Assembly: GCA_003254925.1 (NCBI GenBank)
Contig: QANZ01055341.1
Location: 24,533-88,532 of the forward strand
Direction: 5' to 3'
DNA from: Chamaecrista fasciculata
Taxonomy: Eukaryota > Streptophyta > Magnoliopsida > Fabales > Fabaceae
Length of the DNA: 64,000 nucleotides
The notes under the pieces were generated by a model. The model was given only the letters and a program-made list of their open reading frames with translations, was not told the DNA's origin and did no database searches. A program made the position numbers and the translations under genes. This document shows positions 46,072 to 58,645 of the stretch, one piece after another. Within the stretch, counting starts at the first letter, position 1, and the number at the start of each line of letters is the position of its first letter.

Positions 46072-49000
46072 TTAATCCAAAGACAGATTGCCACTTCGAA
46101 TGTTTCGCTGTTGGTGACTGATACCTTTGCTCAGCCGAGACTGGGATAAGCTAAAGTCACCTGGTTTTCCAGTGAAAGGAGATGAAAGTTTTGGCTGAAG
46201 CCATTTTCTCAGAATTATTCCATTAATTCTTATCTTCCCATATGATTCATTACCCTGGTAAGGTATTCTAAGCCTTCTCAATAGTGCTGTTACTGCCTGA
46301 CCCGCCCTGAAATCAAAGCATTGCATTCTTGTCATAAAAATATCTTGAATTTGTCTTTTGGTATAGAACGGAAGATATTATAACAAAGAGTAAATAATTA
46401 AAGCTTATGATTAGAGGAACATTATAACAAACATATATAAAGAACTTAATATAAGTTTTTCTCATGATAATAATAATAATAATAAGGATCATGTTTAAAC
46501 AAATCCGCCGTCAGAAAATCTTCCATGATTGCGATTTTATAAAAGCCAGAGTCACCGATGGCTTCTTAAACTATGGTCAAAACGAAACCATGAAACAGGG
46601 AATCCAGCCCAAAAAAAAGGAGTAATGTTGGTGTAAAAGATAGGAGATGAGTATCAGAATTAACTGTGAAACAGAATACATGCTCTAACGCATAAAAGAA
46701 ATTCAACCAAACCAGAAGATGAGTAACAAACAAAAGAGAAGAAAAAGGTTCCAGCCCTTCAAAACACCTAGAACTCCACCTCCAAAACAAAACTTGAATT
46801 TTGACCTGCTCATGCCATTTGACTATAGACTCCATTTCATATTCAAATATTTCATAGATATTCACTACATATATATACACGCCACCATCTACAAATAAAG
46901 TGGCCGCCATGAAACAAGATGATAGCTAATCATTTTTCTTTTTGGCCTTTAGATGATAGCTAATCATAAATCTTCAAATGTTGCATATCTAGTATAGCAG
47001 CCAAAATATGATTATGGATTTTTTATTTAGCTTTTTAAAAATACAAATTCAAATATTTTCAATGGGATCTTCTAGCTCAACAGACTTGGTTAGTAGCTCA
47101 TAATTGGATGCTTGAACAAAATCAACTATTGTAGACACGAGGCACCGACATTGAAATTGAAAGAAAGTTTGACTAGGAGTGCAATTGTGATTGACAAATC
47201 TCACCTTCCTGAAAGGTTAACAAGTTTTTCCCCCTTGGGAGATTGAACTTTTACTTTCTCTGTAGGCAATAGGATGATGACGTTGGGTAATTTTGCACCT
47301 GTAAAAGATTTCGCATAAAGAATGAGAAAGCATTTTAGTCATTTTTCAGTATCTAACGTACAAGATTAATCCCATGTCATGTCCTCAGTTTGTTAAAACT
47401 CTACCTGGAAATTATTAGTTTACTATGATTTTTAAAGAGAAAGACTATTTAGAAAAATGAAATTCATAAAGAGTTTACCCAGTGGAGAACGAGAAGTAGT
47501 AAACATAGATCATCACTTACTGATGAATAAATAGAAGAAAGTAATAACAGATAGTCTGAATCTGGGTTCTTTCAAACTAAACCACTTACAATTACAAAGC
47601 TCTTTCAAAGAAAATAATATCAGTAGAAGACACTGAACTATAGAGACCTCAAAAAATGAAATATTCTATATAGAAAAATCAATGGTTCCAACAATGATGC
47701 TACTATAGAGCTACAATGACATAGATTATTGCATTTGAAAAATGCGCAATATATTTGAAGAACAGGAAAGCAAGGAAAAAAAAACTTAAATACAGTTAAT
47801 TGCATATTTGCCATCAGGTTCACAATTTAAAAGTTGTAGTCCGTCTTCTTTTTTTCACCTCACCAACCCACTCTTAATTCTGAGCGGAGGAATAGATGCC
47901 AATTTTTGAATAGTGAACCTGATTGCAAGGATATAAATAACTATATATATTTCTTATCCGGAAAGAAAACAGCAATAAAAAAGTAAGGGGCATGTGTTTG
48001 GCAAGTAAAATTAAGCATATCCTTGTCAGCATCATTATCATTTACCATATGTTGTTCCTTTCCAAAGAACTGTTTAAATTAATTATTATATTCATAACCG
48101 GGAGGCATGAAATAAAGCTAGTTACCATACCAAAATTCCCTTTAGAATTCACAATGTCTTTTAATAGTAATCAAAGTCAACAGAGAAGCGAAATTATCCT
48201 TTAAATAAATAAAAACTTCTTCAGCTTCTTCAAGTTTCTAATTTTTCTCATATTATTAATTCAAACTAAAATTATAAGCCGTAGAACTCATGCAAGATTC
48301 AGAAACAAATAGTGAAAAGACATGTAAGAAACATCTTTTTATGAAAGTGAACTTAATTAAAAAGCAAAGATAAGCAATGGCGATGCACTTGTATTAAATA
48401 GAACATATTACCTGCGGCAAGCCGATGCTTGATACCTTTCATAACAGTTATGAGGTATACCTGAAAAAATTTTGATGGATTTTAGGTAGGTTGATTTAAC
48501 AACTTTGAAATCATATATGTCTAACTTCTGTATATGCCTGTGTGTTCACATTTGCACGTTTGTGTGTGCATGCGTTCAACAAGAGGTTGAGGAATTCATT
48601 TTCCAAATTTATTTTAGCAGAAAAGCATATTAATAATAATACCATGCTGAAAAAAGTTTATACATTTTCCCAAAAAAATCAGCAAAATGAGGTTATAGGA
48701 GATCAAATTTAAGATACTACTGCACAGAGCACACAATCACAGAACAATATCGTATATACAAAGTTATTTATCTTTTGTGATCAACATGTGTAAAACGATT
48801 TTGTAGCATTCTATGCTCAAAACGTTTTTTGTTGAATAATTTAAATAAAAATATCTTGCTCGTTAAAAGTGAAAAACTTTATTTAACAGCAATTGTCACT
48901 GTAGCAATATCTAGAGAAAAACGCTCACCTCAGCTGTAAAATTGTGAAATTCCTTTAAATCCACAACAATAGGACTCACTTTAAAAGATACAGAAGGAAC

Positions 49001-49816
49001 AATTCCATGTGAAGCAGCTTCCTACAAAATGATTACTTCATCATGCAATGATCCATGTTCTGTTTAAAATACTTAAGAGCAAGGATATGAGTAAGAACTG
49101 ATTTCAGCTTCCTACTGACCTCAAGCAGCGAAAAAGCACGAGGATCATATTCACCAAATCCATCTATTAAGGAACAGAGGTTTGAGCTTCTTGAATTTTC
49201 AGCACTTACTCCCAGGTTCTCAATAAGTCTATTTTTCAGAGATGCATCATAAGGGAGTTGCAGGCATCCAAGAATTTGTGACAGGGCTTCAGTAGTAGGC
49301 AATGTCCCATCTCCAATTGTTTCTCGATACACCATTAAGGCCATTGACGTCCTGAGAAAAGAAAGCAGAATAGGAAACCTTCAAAAAGAAAATCAACTAG
49401 AAGAGAAGCCTTAGATAATTAATGGTCATAATGAAACAAGCCATCAGATCATATCTCGCAAAAGAATTCTACTCTTCTTTCTTGAGAGAGTTATTGTGAC
49501 ATAAATTAAAAAGATGAATCACTACAAATAAGTCTGGGAGTATCCTACACACATAAATTGAGAAAATAAACAATATAAGAGGATCACTATCAATAGAAAT
49601 AATATTATTTATCTCCCCTCATTATCAGTGATGACACAGAACAGGTTTAACAAAATTTAAAGAATTTGTAGGATAAATACCATTTATTATTAACAAGAGG
49701 CCGTCCTGAGTCATAAGATAAAACAGGTTCACCAACAATGCAAGCCCTCTCATATCGCCGCCGGCACATCCCTTTCAAAGACATCAAAGCTCAATCAGAA
49801 GTTGTAAATCGTGAAA

Positions 49817-49860
<44 letters not shown>

Positions 49861-52800
49861 TTAATATTGGGGAAGGAGAGTTCATCATGTTTTACACAAA
49901 CTTTATATAAGTGTATTTACAGGAATGCCTCTCATTTAGAAGAAAAGTGGAGAAAAAATGTAGAAAGAATACTTAGTACACAAACAAAAAGTAAAAGAGA
50001 AACATATAACTTCATTTCCACCATGTTTGCATCATTTTCTGAAACAATAGGGTTTCTAGTTCTTTCAATCTGGTAGGCTACAACTGGATCCAAGAAGTAA
50101 CTTTATCTATTTAATGCACAACAACAATTTTGATTTATTTATTTTAGTTTCCATGGATATGTAGTAGATCTACATGAAAAACTGTTCATCAAACATTCCT
50201 AGAAATGGCCGCTTTTCATTATAAAACCCCTTATAAATAAGAATAATATTTTGCTAAAATTAAGGGGGGGCCTCGTCTAAACACCGATACCATGCCTTGT
50301 AACTAAGGACAACTATCAGTCTATACTCTTCAGCAGCACCTTAGCTAGTAGCTACATATGGAAGCTTTGGGATTCGCTTAATACAAAAACTACCTATGCA
50401 TTGTCCCAGGAAACACAATCCATTTTGGCTTGATAAACTTTTTTCCAGATGTCACACAAAGCATTAAGCTGAACAATATATAAGTCGAGAAATAAAAAAT
50501 AAATCAAACTCAATCACTCACCGATTATGCAGCGACACATGACAAGATTAGGGGAAACACCATCCACTTTGGCTTGAGAAAGCAGCATTTGACCTGCTTC
50601 CAGATCATCCTTTCTGCAAAGGAAGTGGGCCAAATAGAACATTGGTTGAGAAAGCATCTAAATTAATAATTGGACAATGAAATCATTCCAGATCACTTAC
50701 TTCTCACTTGCCACTATAAGTATTGAGTATGTAATACTGTTTGGGCACAGTCCTAATCCTTTCATTTCAGACAAAACTTCCATAGCTTTCTGAAATTGAT
50801 CCCCATCACCTGTAACGAAGTTGTAAAATGTTATAAGAATTTACATTATACAACCATACTCAAAAATCTGTTAAAAAAGCAGGACAAAAGCAAGATGATG
50901 AATAAGAAGACAACTCAGAAGTTATTGAATTGATAATAAAGTTGGAAGCAATGACAATTCTGGGTGAAGTAGAACTGCTATACACCATTTTTTGGTTGAA
51001 AAAATAAAAGTTGTAGGAAAAGAATCCTTTAATATAAGTTAACCCATTTCATCACTTGCCTCGACCCAAATATCATCTCTGCATAAGAAGTTGTAATCTT
51101 GAGTTCAAAATCATGTGAATCTCCAATAGGATCATTTGATTCTTTATCATGGAAGAAGAAAATAATTCGATTAAAAATTATACCCAAACAACGGAACGAA
51201 CTTGAAACTCTGTCTAAACAATTTTATGGTATTCTGTGGTGTCATGTTTATCAAATCTGTCACTGTCAGCAAACTACAGTGAGAAGAGATGAAAAATTGT
51301 CAACTTACAAAGTGCAGTGATCAAAGCATTCACTGTTGAAACAGTGAACACACGTTTACGAGATTTAAGAACCCCATACAGCTCCAAAGCTTTCTGCCAG
51401 TTGCCAGCCTGGAGCAAGATTTTTTCCACTAGTCAGTAGCTCATTATCTACCATAGTGAATCCAATGCAACAGCAAAAGAGCGGACAATCATAAATGATG
51501 TCATCTTTGACTTAGGGCATACTTTTATTCCCCATGCTGTATTAGTTTACCAAAGCATTGTTCTTTGTGCTCAGAACTTCAGGAAGCTTAGATTAATGAT
51601 TCTTCGAGTAAAACCAATAACTAGATCTAGAATACTACAAAACACTACTGATAATAGTCAAATCCTTAATTGTAATAAATCCCCCAATAGGATCACAAAC
51701 ATAGTCCATTTAACAGAATGAAAGCTCCCCCAGTTTTTGCAAGTAACAATTACAAATAAAATATTAATTTTTGTTTATTATCCTGCATTAGAAATTCAAA
51801 ATCCAAACTCTATTTTGGTTCTTGGGTCCTTATATCAAATCCACTCTACTCTATCAAGTATCTCTACTAGACAAATAATGTAGGCTCAATCACACTCTGC
51901 AAATTCAAACTTTAAAAAAGTATTTTAAGAAAATTTTATGTGCGAAACTAAGTTAAAAGGGTTGGAATATGGTTAGCTAGTTTTACATCAATTGTAATGA
52001 TTTCTTATTTAAACATCATATTCTAGACCATGATCATAAAATAATCTTTAGTAAACCAACTCAAGCATAACATTTCCCTCATTGTACATAAGTACATACA
52101 TTGCTGCAGGCTCCCATCAATGAGCTATAAGACATCTTTCCAATATGTATTCCTCGGTTACGGGCTTCTTGTAGGACTTCAAAGGCAGCATCCAGCTTTC
52201 CAGCATTTCCAGCAACATCTATTAGCGCACTCAGAAACATCTGCATGTTTTAAACAAAGAAAAAAAAAAAACACTTGTAAGAGAAATCTCATAAAAGATG
52301 CAAAATTATATGAAGTCCCAAAATATAAATAAAAAAGATAAAAATGCTAACAAAGTACCTCATCAGGGAGAATCCCTTTCCCAGTCATGTCACTGTATAC
52401 ACTGCATGCAAATTCCCAATCCCCAGTTTGGCTGCAAGAATTGAGGGCAATAGTGTAGACCTCTGGAGATCCCTTTAAATTATACTGATCTAACCACTTG
52501 TATACTTCTCGTGCACGTTCAACCTATAGAAAGAACATTGCTGTAAGACATAAAACAGATGAAGGAGCAGAGTACCACAAATATAGAAGACACAACACAG
52601 ATAAAATATAGATTAAAAGAAAATGTAGACACAACATTAAGCCAACTGTTATATACTAGGGAGCAGAAAGTGGAAAGAAAGAAACTATACCTGACCAGCA
52701 TTAGTGCATGCCTTCATCAATGCACCAATGGTTATGTGATCTGGTTCAATAGGCTGCAATTCAGCTGCCATTTCTGCTAAAACATCAAAAGCACGATCCA

Positions 52801-55800
52801 CTGCTCCTGACTGAGCACATGCAGCTATAAGTGCATTGAATACAACGCGATCTGGCTTGACTTTCTACTGCATACAATCATATCAACATGTAAAATTAAT
52901 TGATATTGATTATTAAAGTCAGATGCAAACAAATTTGCTAGCAACGGAGAGGATTTAAAAGTTTGGATAATCAAACAATATTGGTGACAAGGAAATTTGA
53001 AAAGTGACATGTTGCAACTGATGTACCTTAGACCTCAATATCCCATAAGCACCAAATGCTTTAGCAACTTGCCCAGCTCTAGCACAACCATCAATTAGTG
53101 CACCATAGGTATGAACATTAGGTTCTACTCCAGAATTAACCATACTGTGAAATACCTGAGCAAAAGAATTAGCATATTAGATATATATGGACCTTTGACA
53201 AAGATATCTATCACCAGATTATGGTAATGAACTTAAATATCCAAAGTAGGAACCGTACTTCAAACATTTGATCAACTTTCCCACTCTTAGCACATGCTGA
53301 TATCAGAGTGGTATAAAGTTTGCAATCGATCTTGAATCCCGCATCCTGAACAAGCTGCAGAACTTGGAAAGCCCCTGATTACATAAGAAATTCCAATCTC
53401 ATGAATTGAACATGGTATGATGATATATAAATAAAATTATGTAGGGAATCTAGGAACTAAATAAACAGATGATGAAAAACGAACTTACCTTCTGAATCTT
53501 GAGAACTTAAACACACGGACATAAGCATATTAAATGTACTCAATTTTGGATCTGGTATAAGCTTAGTGTACTCAAAAGCTTCTCTAACAGCCTTTTTCCT
53601 CTTGCAGATGTTAAAAAACTTTCCATGATAAACCTATAACAAGTGATTTTGACATATGAGAAAGTGAAAACTGATGAGGAGAATAACAGGTAACACCTTG
53701 AAAGATGAAAGTACCTTCCTCATATCTAGAATCCCCTTCATTTCCATATCTTTAAGCAATTCTACACATTCTTGCAACCTGACAAATTTTACGTACTTCA
53801 AGATAAGCTCTTCAGCAAAAGTAGATCAGGATGGACATCATCTTTGCTTTAATAGTAAACATAAGGGAGAGGGGAAGAGAGTTTGACAACATTGCATTTT
53901 TAACAGACCTGACAGAAATATAAAAGCATACATCTCCAACAAGTATTGCTCTCAAGGACATGTATGTGCTCTCGTGTATATGTGAGGGACAAGACATTAC
54001 CTGCCATCTTTTAGCAAAGAATTATATGTTCTTAGCTGTTGAGAATGATGCTTTTTTGGATCAACATGCTCCCTCAATGAAGGAAAAATCTGAGGGAAAA
54101 CCATGTTGCTTTCCTGATCCAGGTTGGTTTTTTCCCTGTCTCTCAGAGATTTGCTGCCATTCCTCATTCCATTGTGCGTGGGATACCCTTTGTTGTAACT
54201 GGCTCTTGGTTCCCCTCCAACATTCTCTAAATAAACAAGCATAATATTTATCAAAATTGGCTCTAAATATTAAACTTCCTATCTTGATATCAAATTAACG
54301 TTTGCCCATCATCAATGAGACAGAGATAAGATGATGTTATATTTTCTTCATTTCATTACCTGTAATTTGTAGAGAAACATCTGTCGATGATTCTGATCTT
54401 TCTAAAGTATCATTCCTCATTGTGGAGTAGAATTCATTTTTCTTCATGAAAGAAGCATGAGAAGATGATGATTTTAAACTACTCAGTGGTAACATAGATC
54501 CTGTTGCAGACTTGTTGACCTGATAAAACATGTGAAGTTCTTGCCTCTCTGATTCACCAATTAGTACATCACTGCCAATGGCATCAAGTTCAATTTTTTC
54601 TTTACCAATTTCCTCCACTCTTGTGAGTACATTGTCTAGACCATTAATAGAAACAGTATGTTTTGATTCATCCGCATCAAGTTCAATTTTTTCTTTACCA
54701 ATTTCTTCCACTCTTGTGAGTACATTGTCTAGACCATTAATAGAAACAGTATGCTTTGATTCATCCGCATCGAGTTCAATTTTTGCTTTACCAATTTCTT
54801 CCACTCTTGTGAGTACATTGTCTAGACCATTGACCGAAACAGTATGCTTTGATTCATCCACAATTATAGGCAACTCGGAATCAGAGTGAGCTTTATCTTT
54901 AGTTTCATCCACTTGTAATTCAGTCATTTTGGCAGCAAAAGACAGAGGTTCAAACGAACTTGATTGGAAGCCCATGGACAAAGAAGATTCATCTACAACC
55001 GTGGAACTGTTTGAAGAAGAAGCATTGTTAGCACTAGAGGCAAGTACATCAGAAGGTGACTCAACGTTCTTAGTCACGATGGCCTCTTCTTGCACCATAG
55101 AAGATCTCCAGTGTGTTAGTTGGGCCTCTTTTCCCTCAAAATCATGGTTTCCTTCTCCAGATTTATCCTCCAATATCCCAATTTCTTTCAATAAATTCTC
55201 CCCTTGAAATTCCTGGAAGCAAAGAATCTGGCTTTCGATGGCCTGATTCCCAATATCACTTCCTTGTTGAGATAATGCAAACTTTGGGTTTCCTACTATC
55301 TATAACAATGCAGATGTTAGAATGAAAATAATCGTATACAGTTAGTCAATCAACTATAAATAACTTTAAATTCAACCACGGGACAGTAACACTACCAACA
55401 GAGCCCCATATATGGCATCAAATACAGCTAAGCAGAGAATTTCTCAGTTTCAAGTAATAAATCTGTCATAATTAACTTCTAGATAACATAGAGATAAAAC
55501 ATTTTACTTTCTATCCATGACTATGTGAGTATGAATAAGTAAGAACTCATAAAACAACCAATAGTCAATTTGGATGAGTTTAAGACAACATCATTCATAT
55601 AATTTCAAATTTCTCAAGCTATTTCTATGTGTCTGTAGATTCACTTTTTCCATATATTCTAGAGCTCTGTAGCATTTAAAGCATTTTCTATAATAATAAG
55701 AAGAATATTCCCTGCATGGGACAAAATTAACATGTAAAACGACGCAATGAATCTCGTCATCAAAATTCAGGACCAATCGCAATTACCACGCACAACGAAC

Positions 55801-56202
55801 GAACCAAGTACTGAAATCCAATGCAACAGAAGATTGGCGGAGAACAAATCAAATCAATTACAAATTACAAATTACAATTGTTCAACCGGTTACCTGTTTG
55901 GAACTCTTCTTTCTCCTTCTGTAATAGAAGAGAGAAACCGCAGACAAAGTAACTAAGGTGACGATGACGATGATGGAGTGCGAACTGAGAGAGGCTTTGA
56001 AGGCAAAGCGAGGGGAATAATGGAGATGGAGAAGCTGCAACTTCTTCTTGCATTTGTTGTTTCGAGTAGAGCGAATACCACCTGGAGGCCTGAGATTGTG
56101 CGAACAGCCGAGAAATTGAGTCCGAATCGCTCGAAGAACGCAAGGAGAGCGTGAGGTTAAGGTGAGAGTATAGTGATTCGAAGAAGAGAGGCTAATTTCC
56201 AT
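46072..56202 (-). CDS. MRL1: MRL1, chloroplast pentatricopeptide repeat protein (19 exons, 1167 aa)
   Basis: CDS = join of complements, 5' to 3': 56202-55894, 55299-54360, 54226-54001, 53778-53715, 53633-53489, 53374-53259, 53155-53027, 52864-52691, 52523-52359, 52240-52100, 51408-51309, 50809-50701, 50613-50522, 49771-49681, 49351-49120, 49021-48929, 48460-48412, 47298-47205, 46306-46072. All introns are GT-AG, all phases agree, and the total is 3504 bp. Residues 1-75 look like a basic, Ser-rich transit peptide, followed by one membrane segment (about 76-94, then YYRRRKK). Residues 104-490 are acidic and low-complexity. P-type PPR repeats run from about 520 to 930 (e.g. TYGALIDGCARAGQ, VFNALIAACAQSG), and a conserved C-terminal region to 1167 ends in SGNLSLD. 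In Arabidopsis and Chlamydomonas MRL1 stabilises processed rbcL mRNA. Identity rests on remembered family sequence. Arabidopsis MRL1 is slightly shorter, probably because of the residue 250-343 repeat here. Introns over 300 bp (1, 10, 11, 13, 14, 16, 17, 18) hold only AT-rich sequence. Confidence 0.93.
49816..49858 (+). repeat. (ATT)n microsatellite in MRL1 intron 13
   Basis: About 14 uninterrupted ATT units in the intron between MRL1 exons 13 and 14. It creates a spurious poly-leucine open frame on the + strand, which is not a gene. Probably length-polymorphic. Confidence 0.9.
54581..54859 (-). repeat. Three tandem 93-bp coding repeats inside MRL1 exon 2
   Basis: Three in-frame copies of 93 bp (31 residues) start at 54581, 54674 and 54767 on the + axis and encode about residues 250-343. 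Each copy reads ESKHTVS(V/I)NGLDNVL followed by TRVEEIGK(A/E)KIELDAD. The copies are nearly identical at the DNA level, implying recent duplication. They lie in the acidic N-terminal region, outside the PPR tract. Confidence 0.93.
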
Positions 56203-56500
56203 GGATGAAATTGAAGAAGGAAGAAGAATTTAGAGAGAGAAGGAAGAGGAATTTAGAGAGAGAAAACGAAGGTTGAGGATTGAATTATCGAATTAGCAAG
56301 AAGGAGAGGTCAGAGACTCACAAGAGGTATGAATATCATGATAGTGAGAGTAAAAGAGAGTAAGAGAAGAAAACAACGTTCTTTATTTCTTGTGTGCTGA
56401 TCCGAAACGTTGCTGACGTGGCGCGATTCTTTGTTTTTCCGTTCATGGGAATGGATTCAGACCATAAAAAAAAGGGTGCGGGATTAAAATATCAGCGCCA
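56203..56500 (-). promoter_or_regulatory. MRL1 leader and promoter region
   Basis: In gene orientation the sequence just upstream of the ATG is CT-rich (GA-rich on +, 56220-56380), as in many plant 5' leaders. An ACGTGGC G-box/ABRE-like core appears on + at 56416-56422, a class often found in light-responsive promoters. I see no clear TATA box, which is common for organelle-targeted housekeeping genes. Function is inferred. Confidence 0.4.
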
Positions 56501-56514
56501 AATTATTAATTTAA

Positions 56515-57205
56515 GAAAAAAATATACTTTTTAGTCCCTTAATTTATGTTTATGTTTCAATTTTGTCTGTTAAATTTAATTAGTTTCACTTTGGTCCATT
56601 AACTTTCAAAGATTAATTAGCAAATTATTATCTCTTAATATTATTAATTTAATAAAAAAATACTGAGATTGAGAGTATATTAATTTTTTTACGAAAGTAT
56701 ACTTTTGATCTTATCTCTCTTACTTAGGTTTAAATTTGATCTTATATATTTTTTGTTATAATTTTAGTCCTATATCTTTTTGTTAGATACAGAATTGATC
56801 TAATATTCTTTTTGTTACATAGTCTCATATCTTTACAAAAAGTTATATCGTTAGTTTTACCATGCGGAACTTTTTGCAAAGATATAGGACTAATTCTACA
56901 ATCTGGCCAAAAAAATATGAGACCAATTTTGTAACTTGATCAAAAAGTATGGGATTAAAAGTGGAAAAAAAAATAGAAACCAAATTGAAACCTGAGCAAA
57001 AAAAAATATAGGATCAAAAGTGTACTTTAACCTTTATTTTTTGGCTTAGAATATTATTTTGGTTTTCAAAAATTTTTCTGGTATAAAAAAAATATTTGAC
57101 TGATTTTTGAAAGTTAAGGGACTAAAGTAAAATAAAAGAAAGGGAATTAAAGGACAAAACAGAAATTAAATCCTATTAAGTTATAAAAAATCAAAATGTA
57201 TTTTT
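56515..57205. mobile_element. Nested foldback elements upstream of MRL1
   Basis: The outer pair 'tactttttagtcccttaatt' (56525) and 'aagttaagggactaaagtaa' (57112) encloses an inner foldback (about 56690-57032) with ends 'gaaagtatacttttgatct' and 'ggatcaaaagtgtacttta'. The inner arms repeat 'agtcctatatcttt' words like the GGCC family. Target duplications are unclear. Confidence 0.5.
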
Positions 57206-57590
57206 GCCTCAAATTAATATAATCACCAACTAGTAACTGAAGACGACAATAGTCAACTAGTCATTGCGCATCTCCAAGAAAATAATAATTAATTAGGTCC
57301 TTTGTATTGTAATTGTGTTTATTTTGTTTTGAATTCGCAAGTTGCTCATCTAGTATCATGATCAAAGATTCTTTTTAAAAAAAAATATAAAGCGTAATTT
57401 ATTTTTTTGAACGAATTAAGCTGAGTTTTTTTTTTATATTTACTACAAGTTTCTTTAAATTATAAGTTTAATTCATATTTTCTTTTTTATATTATTATTA
57501 GTTATGTAAAAAAAATATTGGGGTATAACTGAAAATTACCCTAAATATTAGGGATACCAACAGTATTTTTATCTATTTTTTATTTTAAGT

Positions 57591-57624
<34 letters not shown>

Positions 57625-57758
57625 TAATTAATTATTTTAAATAAGTTCATAATTTCAATTTTAAAAATAAANAATATCATATTTTATATTCATTATTTTC
57701 AAGTATTTCAAATATTTCGAGTACTCATCATATACCAATTATCAAATATGGTACAAGT
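57206..57758. other. AT-rich sequence with (AAT)n
   Basis: Holds an (AAT)n microsatellite at about 57593-57622 and a single ambiguous base at 57672. Otherwise nothing. Confidence 0.6.
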
Positions 57759-58205
57759 TAGGGATGGCAACAAATAGGATACCTTAAATTTTTTTACTAT
57801 CCGTATCCGTATCCGTAAAACCATTATAGTACCCATATCCAATTCGTATTCGATATCCGGTATCCGACGGATATGCTAAATATCTGAAATACCCGAAAAT
57901 AATAGATATAGGATAGGATATCCTAATTCAAAAATCGGATATATCTAATATCTGATACCCAAAATTCGTTAATTAAAATAAATTAATTAAAAATGTATAA
58001 AATATAATAAAATATTTATATTATAGGGTATCGGATACCGGGTACCCTAACTATCCGTTCATTTCGGATGGATACCGGATAGTTGATTTTTTTATTTTTC
58101 ACTATCCGTACCTTATCTGATATTTGGTATCCGACGAATATCGAATATTTTTTACGGGTGGATTCGGACGGATATCCTAAATATCCACCCAAATTATCAT
58201 CCATA
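57759..58205. mobile_element. hAT-type MITE (447 bp, 8-bp TSD)
   Basis: Ends TAGGGATGGCAACAAATAGG and, on the minus strand, TATGGATGATAATTTGGGTG. Flanked by GTACAAGT and ATACAAGT (7 of 8), the hAT target length. Rich in GGATATCC/GTATCCG words in both arms. Confidence 0.75.
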
Positions 58206-58266
58206 ATACAAGTATGCATATTAATTTATCAGATACAAATATACTATAGATATTGAATAAAATTAA

Positions 58267-58636
58267 GGGTAAATTACATTTTGGTACCCTGTGGTTTGAC
58301 TTTATTTCACTTTGGTACCCTGTGGTATACTCCATTAACACTTTGGTACCCTTTGGAGCTATTTTGTAATTTTAACCATAACAAATTTTGCAAAAATTAC
58401 ATATTGACCCCAAAAAATTTTCAAAAAATTACAAATAGGTCCCTAGATACATATTATATAGGGACTAAAATGAAAAAATTAAAATTTTTTTGGGGTCAAT
58501 ATGTAATTTTTGTAAAATTTATTATGGTTAAAATTACAAAATAGCTCCAAAGGGTACCAAAGTGTTAATGGAGAATACCACAGGGTACCAAAGTGAAATA
58601 GGGTCAAACCACAGGGTACCAAAGTGTAATTTACCC
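58267..58636. mobile_element. Foldback MULE MITE (370 bp, exact 9-bp TSD)
   Basis: Termini GGGTAAATTACATTTTGGTA and TACCAAAGTGTAATTTACCC. Exact duplication TAAAATTAA (58258-58266 and 58637-58645). Nearly perfect arms mean it is young and a good family reference. Symmetric open frames on both strands are artefacts. Confidence 0.95.
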
Positions 58637-58645
58637 TAAAATTAA

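Noticed and set aside
46566..46910. 114-codon minus-strand frame
   Set aside because: Lies in MRL1 intron 18, has no homology that I recognise, and the flanking exons join in phase without it.
49738..50076. 112-codon + strand frame with poly-leucine
   Set aside because: Overlaps MRL1 exon 14 antisense and the intronic (ATT)n run.
52955..53143. Short minus-strand frame with PPR-like text treated as a separate gene
   Set aside because: It is MRL1 exon 7 reading on into its intron.
54578..54889. 103-codon repetitive serine-rich frame on +
   Set aside because: Shadow of the 93-bp coding repeats of MRL1 exon 2 on the opposite strand.
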